Assembly: GCA_026708165.1 (NCBI GenBank)
Contig: JAPOVO010000054.1
Location: 1-9,655 of the forward strand
DNA from: Chloroflexota bacterium
GTDB lineage: Bacteria; Chloroflexota; UBA11872; VXNJ01
Reading direction: 5' to 3'
DNA: 9,655 nt
In this document: piece after piece, positions 5,183-9,655 of the stretch
How the letters are laid out: every line of letters starts with the position of its first letter
How positions within the stretch are numbered: the first letter of the stretch is position 1
Program-made: the position numbers and the translations under genes
The notes under the pieces: generated by a model
What the model was told of the DNA's origin: nothing
What the model saw: the letters and a program-made list of their open reading frames with translations, nothing else
The model's database searches: none

Positions 5183-7459
5183 CTACTGGCAGGTTCCCGC
5201 CGTCGGAGCGTCGTCCTGAGCCGGAATGTTCCGGTATTGAATTCGCTCGGGTATTTGCGGATCGGTCGACAGCGTCAGCGAGTCCGAGTAGCGCAGCAGA
5301 TGCGTTCCGCCGCCTACCCAGGCCCAGTTCTTGCCGTAGGCGTTGAACGTCTTGCGCGGCGCCTCCAGCCTGAGCATGTGCGAACCGACCTCCAGTCTGC
5401 GCTCGTTGCCAATGTGATCGGATATGTGGACGGCGCCCGCCGGTTGGCCCTCGGATTGCTCGAAACTGAGTTCTAGCTCCACGGGCTCGCGCGCGCGATT
5501 GTAGAAAACGCTGGTGACGAACCCGGGTCCGGGCACGTCTATCCGGACCGGTCCGGCGTACGCGTGGGCCGCCCGCTCCCCGCCCACATCCGGAAGCTTG
5601 CGGCGCTGCGGATGCTTACGGTCAACGTGCGCTAGGTAGCGTACGGCGGCGCGCGCCCCGCGGCCCGAGTCCGCGTATAGCGGATAGTCCACCAGCTTAT
5701 GCAGCGCAATCTCGTCGGCGCCCGCCGCGAAGGCGTTCGCCATCGACTGGATGATGAAATGCGCCTTGTCCTCTTCGTCGAACAATGCGCAAAGCCCGGG
5801 ATCGTCCTGCAGCCCAGTCTCGATCACTATCAGCCGACGATCTCCCGCCAGCGGGTAGGGGGCGCCCACACTGTCCGAGAGCGTGTCCAGCGCCTCGCGG
5901 TAGTTCCCCACGACTCGGTAGACCCGCTCCGGCTCCTTGTGCAGAGTCAGCGACACGTCATGGAAGAAGAAGTTCGATGCGACCAGCGCCTCGCGGTCCA
6001 GCTGTCCGGCCAGAAACTCCACCCAGCCGTCCCAGAACTGCATCCCTCTCGGTGTGGCGTCGCACGCGGCGTCCACCAGGCCCAGAGACGGGAAGATCAG
6101 ACGCGCCGCCGGATCGACGGCGCTCATCGAGTCGTGGGCAACCTGTACCAGCCGGTAGAGCAGTCGCCGTCTCTGGCCGTCGTCAATCTCGCCCGACAGC
6201 GCTTCGCCCTCTCCATCGGTGCGCGCTATCCAGCGCTGGTGAGCTTCTCCGCCCCAGGCGTAGCCCGGCATCGAGGGCCGGCATATGTCCGGTTCGTTGG
6301 CCGCTATCCAGCGTGAGATGGGGTTCAGGCCCGAAGCCGATTCTGATGGGTCATCTGGCAGCGGCCGCCGACTCGAGACTACGCCGTGGACAAAGCGCCC
6401 GTAGTGGTTTGCCGGATCGCTGGCCGGTAGCTCCAGTCCGCTCGGCGGATTGTATTTCGCCGGGTGTTCCGCCCCGCCGCCCGCGTAGGCCGGAGTGAAC
6501 TGCAGCAGCCCGATGACTTCGCGGCTCACGCGGAAGTTACGGTCCGTGGCGATGGTGGGCAGCGCCGCCTCGCTGTAGCCATGCTGCATCGCATTCCAGA
6601 TGAACTGCTCGCGGTCCCACCGCAGCCCGAGCGCGTCCATGTGGGCTATGCCTGTGTCCGGCCCCTCCTCGCTGGCCAGCGTGCAGCCAAATCCGCGGTC
6701 GAGGCCGCTCACGTCCCCGGGTAGGTCGTCGAACGTAAGTGGGCCGGGTATGCGCAGGTCCAGCGTCTCCGGCGCCACCGCTGCGGCCGGCAGCCGGGTC
6801 GACATGCCCTCGAAATATCGCCTGTAAAGCTGTCCCAGCACGCCCAGTCGGACCCCGCCCGAGGAGTTCTCCAGTCCCAGGTTTGCAAAAAGGTTTCGCA
6901 CGGTTCCGAAAACGTTGCGCGGATTCGAACGCGCCGGACCGGTTTGTAGGGCCGGGTTGGCGGCCACGAACGCGTCGATTGCGCCATCCACCTGAGCTCC
7001 GCGACCGTGCGCCGGCCAGCCGTCGAACTCGAGCTGGGTAGCGTTGGAATGATTGTCCGCGATCGCGGGGCCGTTCACGATAAGGTCAACCAGCGGCCCC
7101 AGCTCGGGTTGACCGCCGCGCTTGGACTGAATAAACAGCACGCAGGCAAACAGTTGATACCAGTTGTTGGAGTCCTCCCAGACGCTACTGATCGGCGGCC
7201 CGTACCAGGTGTGCCCGCCTGCGCTGTCGTAGAAGGACCAGAATTGCGGGCCTCCCGCTACGTCGCGGACATAGAAGCCGCTACCTCCGCCAAAGATGGG
7301 GAAGAAAGCGCCATCCCCCACCTCCACCGCCGACGCCGGCAATATCTGCGTCGCGCCGAACGCCGTCCTAACTGAACCGGTCCAGCCCAGGCTCCCCGCC
7401 GTGAGCGCCGCAGCCCAGGCCAGCAGCCGCCGCCTGCTCAGCATCGTCCTGTGAATCAC
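5183..7459 (-). CDS. Tat-exported protein with glycoside-hydrolase-like (GH-A) TIM barrel
   Basis: This is a 758-residue exported protein. The twin-arginine signal SRRRLL (8-13), a hydrophobic stretch to about 30 and an AFGA cleavage region near 33-36 point to Tat export. Residues about 46-131 form an aromatic Gly-rich module (GFYVRD, FWSFYDSAGGHTWYGPPIS, YQLFACVLFIQ) resembling a module common in exported Chloroflexota proteins. About 258-611 looks like a GH-A clan barrel: LGLRWDREQFIW (277-288), LLQFTPAYA (318-326), WIAANEPD with possible acid/base Glu 389, IVIETG with possible nucleophile Glu 547, and FAAGADEIALHKLVD as last strand. A beta-sandwich-like domain follows (about 635-745). GTG at 7459 is chosen for GGGAGG just upstream; TTG 7501 (772 aa) and ATG 7444 are alternatives. 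Substrate unknown; it may be a non-catalytic relative. Confidence 0.75.
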   Translation of the reverse strand: MIHRTMLSRRRLLAWAAALTAGSLGWTGSVRTAFGATQILPASAVEVGDGAFFPIFGGGSGFYVRDVAGGPQFWSFYDSAGGHTWYGPPISSVWEDSNNWYQLFACVLFIQSKRGGQPELGPLVDLIVNGPAIADNHSNATQLEFDGWPAHGRGAQVDGAIDAFVAANPALQTGPARSNPRNVFGTVRNLFANLGLENSSGGVRLGVLGQLYRRYFEGMSTRLPAAAVAPETLDLRIPGPLTFDDLPGDVSGLDRGFGCTLASEEGPDTGIAHMDALGLRWDREQFIWNAMQHGYSEAALPTIATDRNFRVSREVIGLLQFTPAYAGGGAEHPAKYNPPSGLELPASDPANHYGRFVHGVVSSRRPLPDDPSESASGLNPISRWIAANEPDICRPSMPGYAWGGEAHQRWIARTDGEGEALSGEIDDGQRRRLLYRLVQVAHDSMSAVDPAARLIFPSLGLVDAACDATPRGMQFWDGWVEFLAGQLDREALVASNFFFHDVSLTLHKEPERVYRVVGNYREALDTLSDSVGAPYPLAGDRRLIVIETGLQDDPGLCALFDEEDKAHFIIQSMANAFAAGADEIALHKLVDYPLYADSGRGARAAVRYLAHVDRKHPQRRKLPDVGGERAAHAYAGPVRIDVPGPGFVTSVFYNRAREPVELELSFEQSEGQPAGAVHISDHIGNERRLEVGSHMLRLEAPRKTFNAYGKNWAWVGGGTHLLRYSDSLTLSTDPQIPERIQYRNIPAQDDAPTAGTCQ

Positions 7460-7779
7460 GGCGCCTCCCGAGGCTGATCCGTGCGTCTTGTGACTGCCCA
7501 ATGGTTCCCGCCCGACCAGCTTCCCACTCTACAGGTTCGCCTTCTTCCCATGTACGAGCTGGAACTGGGGTGAACGCCGCCTCTCGTCCGTCCGTGAGCC
7601 GTCATCGAGTCCTCGGGGCCGCACGGCGCTGCCTGACCGTTGCTCGGCCGGGCCGCTGGCTCATCTTCCATAGTCTCCGTTCCGCTATCTCTGAATTGAC
7701 AATGATTCGGTCGGCGGGAAAAATTGCACTGTCATCCTGGTTGCCGAAGTGATGCCGCTTTTCTGCGGGAGGCTGTTGG
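7460..7779. other. Divergent intergenic stretch, no gene recognised
   Basis: I find no supported gene in these 320 bases. Frames at 7501-7752 (plus) and 7602-7898 (minus) are open by chance in GC-rich DNA and have no recognisable motif. The only notable signal is a perfect TTGACA (7696-7701) on the plus strand with AAAAAT (7719-7724) 17 bases later. It would start a transcript near 7731, reading toward the small ORF and the RND gene. The -10 is weak, so this is a tentative promoter. No clear promoter for the minus-strand gene was found. Confidence 0.4.
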
Positions 7780-7956
7780 ATGTCTGTATCCGGAACCCGT
7801 GAACGATCGGGGGCGGCTCTGATCGAAGTTATCGCCGTGTGGCTCCGCTCGAAGCCGGCCGTCAGCGCCTCAGCGTCTGTACTTGGTAGCGCCCGCATCC
7901 TCCGCTGTGCCGGCCCACGCCCGCGCTCGACTCCGCCGCTTCGCTACACGCCATGA
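7780..7956 (+). CDS. Small ORF (58 aa) coupled to the RND transporter gene
   Basis: An open frame of 58 codons begins with ATG at 7780, preceded by GGGAGG (7767-7772... spaced 7 bases), and ends with TGA at 7954-7956, overlapping the RND start codon as ATGA. The RND ATG has no Shine-Dalgarno of its own, so ribosomes finishing this ORF could restart there. The predicted peptide has an Ala/Val-rich middle (GAALIEVIAVWLRSKPAV, 11-28) and an Arg/Pro-rich tail; I recognise no family. It may be a leader whose translation matters rather than its product, or a remnant of a regulator gene. The evidence is start context and coupling only. Confidence 0.4.
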   Translation: MSVSGTRERSGAALIEVIAVWLRSKPAVSASASVLGSARILRCAGPRPRSTPPLRYTP

Positions 7957-9655
7957 CCCGGATACTCGGCGGGTTCAGTCGGCTGGTCACGGTCCGCCCG
8001 TGGATCACACTTCTCGTCTTGTTCATCATCACCTTTGGATTGGCGGCAGGCGCGGCTTTCCGCGCGCCGCCCCCTACGACCGCTGAGACGCTTCCCGACG
8101 ACAGCCCCGTTGCCGACGCAATGGCTGAGATCAATGAGCTCTTCGGGGATCACGGCGAGATTAGCGCCGTCACGCTCGTGTTCCGGGGCGACGCGCTCAC
8201 GCCCGCCGGGCTCTCTCAGATGGACGCCCTCATCACCGACAGCGCCGGCGACCCGGCCGTGCAGCAGCTCCTGGCTCCGGCCGATCCAATCATCGCGCCT
8301 TCCTCGCTGATCAAGTTTGTGCTCGGCGTGGACAGTTTCGACTCGGTAACGCAGGCGCAAATCGATGCCGTTCGCGTACTGCCGGAGATTCAGCCGGCTC
8401 TCGCGGCAATGACCGGCACCGACGTCGACGGCACGCGCGTCGCGATCGGCAACATCCGCCTGCTCAAAACTGGCGACGAGCGACTTGCGACCGCCGAGCG
8501 AAAGATCAACGAGCTGGCCCACGCGTCCGAAGGGCCGCTGCGCGGGAGCAGCGTGTCGTTCATTGTGATCGAGGACGAGTACAAGGAGGCCACCGAGACG
8601 GGGATGGGTCCTTTGATTGGCCTGGCCTTCCTGCTGATTGCGTTGCTGCTCTGGCTCTTCATGCGCACGTTGTCGGACATGTGGCTGACGCTGGGCGGAC
8701 TCCTCACGTCGATCATTTGGATTATCGGTGCGGAAGGCTGGCTCGGGCCGAATGCGCTCGGTCTTATCGGCCCACCGAACTCGCTGACCACGATGGTGCC
8801 GATTATCGTGATCGGCCTCACCGTGGACTATGCCATTCAGACAATCTCGCACTACCGCGAGCAACGTACCGAAGGTGAGGATGTGCGCGGGGCCATTCGT
8901 ATCGGACTGCGTATCGTGGCTGTCCCGCTGCTGCTGGCTGCGATCACGACCATCGTCGGTATGTTGGCCAGCCTGTTCTCCCCAATCGAAATCGTCCGCG
9001 ACTTCGGCGTCGTCGCGGGACTGGGCATCGGGATGAGCCTGATCGTCATGCTGACGCTGGTTCCGGCCGCCCGGACGATCATCGACCGGCGGCGCGAGGC
9101 GCGTGGCAAGTTGAAGCCGCCCCGACCAATCGTGCACGCTTTGCCGGGCATCGAGCGGGTGGCTGGCCTGCTGGGCCGAAGTGTGACCCGCTGGCCTGCG
9201 TATTACATGCTCGCCGTGACCGCGATCACGATTGGGCTTGGAATTGCGGCCACCGGGCTGAAATCGGAATTCAAGATCCAGGACGTCCTCCCTAGAGGTG
9301 GCGCCGTGTTGGCGGACTGGGACACCCTCGATGCTGCTGTCGGTGGCTCGGCCGAGATAACCAACGTGCTCATCAGGGCCGAAGCGACGGAGACCCGCAC
9401 GCTGCTCAACGTGCAGGACCTTACAACCGCCTTCCTCGATGAAACCCGGCGCCCGTCGACCGCGGCTGGACCGATTCAGACATCGTATGAGTTGCTGCTG
9501 CGCGACTGGACCACCGACAGTGGGGAGCCGGGCGACAAGTACGACGCGGAAATCGCGGCTCTCTTCCGTGAAGCCTCGGCGGGCGTGCAACTCGATCCGG
9601 AGCTGATGCAGCAAATCCTCGACAGGCTCGACGCCATGGATCCCGCGTTAGGGCG
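7953..9655 (+). CDS. MMPL/RND family transporter (HAE3-like), 3' end beyond window
   Basis: 567 codons are present and the frame is open to the right edge. The layout is that of an RND/MMPL permease: TM1 at about 17-36, a periplasmic domain (37-215), then TM2-TM6 (about 218-237, 244-262, 281-300, 316-340, 349-370), TM7 (414-435) and the start of the second periplasmic domain. TM4 carries GLTVDYAI (288-295) with Asp 292, the conserved acidic position of MMPL/sterol-sensing-like helices linked to proton coupling. TETLPDDSPVADAM-type sequence after TM1 is usual for HAE3 members, which export lipids or hydrophobic compounds such as hopanoids; the substrate here is unknown. ATG 7953 is the only usable start, since an in-frame TAG lies at 7887, and it overlaps the stop of the upstream small ORF. 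Confidence 0.92.
   Translation, partial: MTRILGGFSRLVTVRPWITLLVLFIITFGLAAGAAFRAPPPTTAETLPDDSPVADAMAEINELFGDHGEISAVTLVFRGDALTPAGLSQMDALITDSAGDPAVQQLLAPADPIIAPSSLIKFVLGVDSFDSVTQAQIDAVRVLPEIQPALAAMTGTDVDGTRVAIGNIRLLKTGDERLATAERKINELAHASEGPLRGSSVSFIVIEDEYKEATETGMGPLIGLAFLLIALLLWLFMRTLSDMWLTLGGLLTSIIWIIGAEGWLGPNALGLIGPPNSLTTMVPIIVIGLTVDYAIQTISHYREQRTEGEDVRGAIRIGLRIVAVPLLLAAITTIVGMLASLFSPIEIVRDFGVVAGLGIGMSLIVMLTLVPAARTIIDRRREARGKLKPPRPIVHALPGIERVAGLLGRSVTRWPAYYMLAVTAITIGLGIAATGLKSEFKIQDVLPRGGAVLADWDTLDAAVGGSAEITNVLIRAEATETRTLLNVQDLTTAFLDETRRPSTAAGPIQTSYELLLRDWTTDSGEPGDKYDAEIAALFREASAGVQLDPELMQQILDRLDAMDPALG

Noticed and set aside
7944..9614. 556-codon open frame on the minus strand
   Set aside because: It is antisense to the RND gene, whose helices and GLTVDYAI motif are clear. 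The minus product is rich in Arg, His, Gln and Asp with no recognisable fold, a mirror effect of GC-rich codon use.
1..9655. CRISPR arrays, insertion sequences, riboswitches, replication origin
   Set aside because: Reading through the window I saw no regularly spaced repeats, no transposase gene, no terminal repeats flanking a gene and no recognised riboswitch core.

Overview
The window is GC-rich bacterial DNA with short intergenic gaps. The taxonomic guess is Chloroflexota, possibly a Dehalococcoidia/SAR202-like or Thermomicrobia-like lineage. It rests on the style of the exported protein at 5183-7459 (Tat signal, a Chloroflexota-type N-terminal module, then a glycoside-hydrolase-like barrel), on the MMPL/RND protein and on codon use. 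No rRNA or other phylogenetic marker is present, so this is inference.

Layout. 1-125 (minus): start of a DUF4268-type gene running off the left edge. 126-464: no intact gene, but a start-less, codon-biased stretch that may be a gene remnant (242-391), then a compact palindromic promoter/operator (429-458). 465-1352 (plus): a HigB-type toxin, its HigA-type antitoxin and a HicB-like protein with no intact HicA; a 12-codon mini-ORF lies between the last two. 1400-1472 (minus): tRNA-Ala(UGC). 1764-2165 (plus): four-helix membrane protein of unknown function.

2263-5061 is a divergent regulatory/export cluster. On the minus strand a six-helix membrane protein (3206 to 2574) overlaps and precedes a small winged-helix regulator (2604 to 2263). 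On the plus strand lie an ABC ATPase (3329-4276) and an ABC-2 permease (4273-5061), joined by an ATGA overlap. The divergent gap carries a symmetric 28-bp element, TTGTCT-nn-CAAA mirrored around a 4-bp centre. It overlaps candidate promoters for both directions and is a likely binding site for the regulator, which would then control its own operon and the exporter.

5183-7459 (minus): large Tat-exported protein with a GH-A-like TIM barrel and a C-terminal beta domain. 7460-7779: no gene recognised. 7953-9655 (plus): first 567 codons of an MMPL/RND (HAE3-like) transporter running off the right edge. Its ATG lacks a Shine-Dalgarno but overlaps (ATGA) the stop of a 58-codon ORF (7780-7956) that has a good one, which suggests translational coupling.

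No complete novel system is proven here. The most distinctive items are the palindromic, apparently leaderless toxin promoter, the divergent operator of the ABC cluster, and the coupled small ORF ahead of the RND gene.
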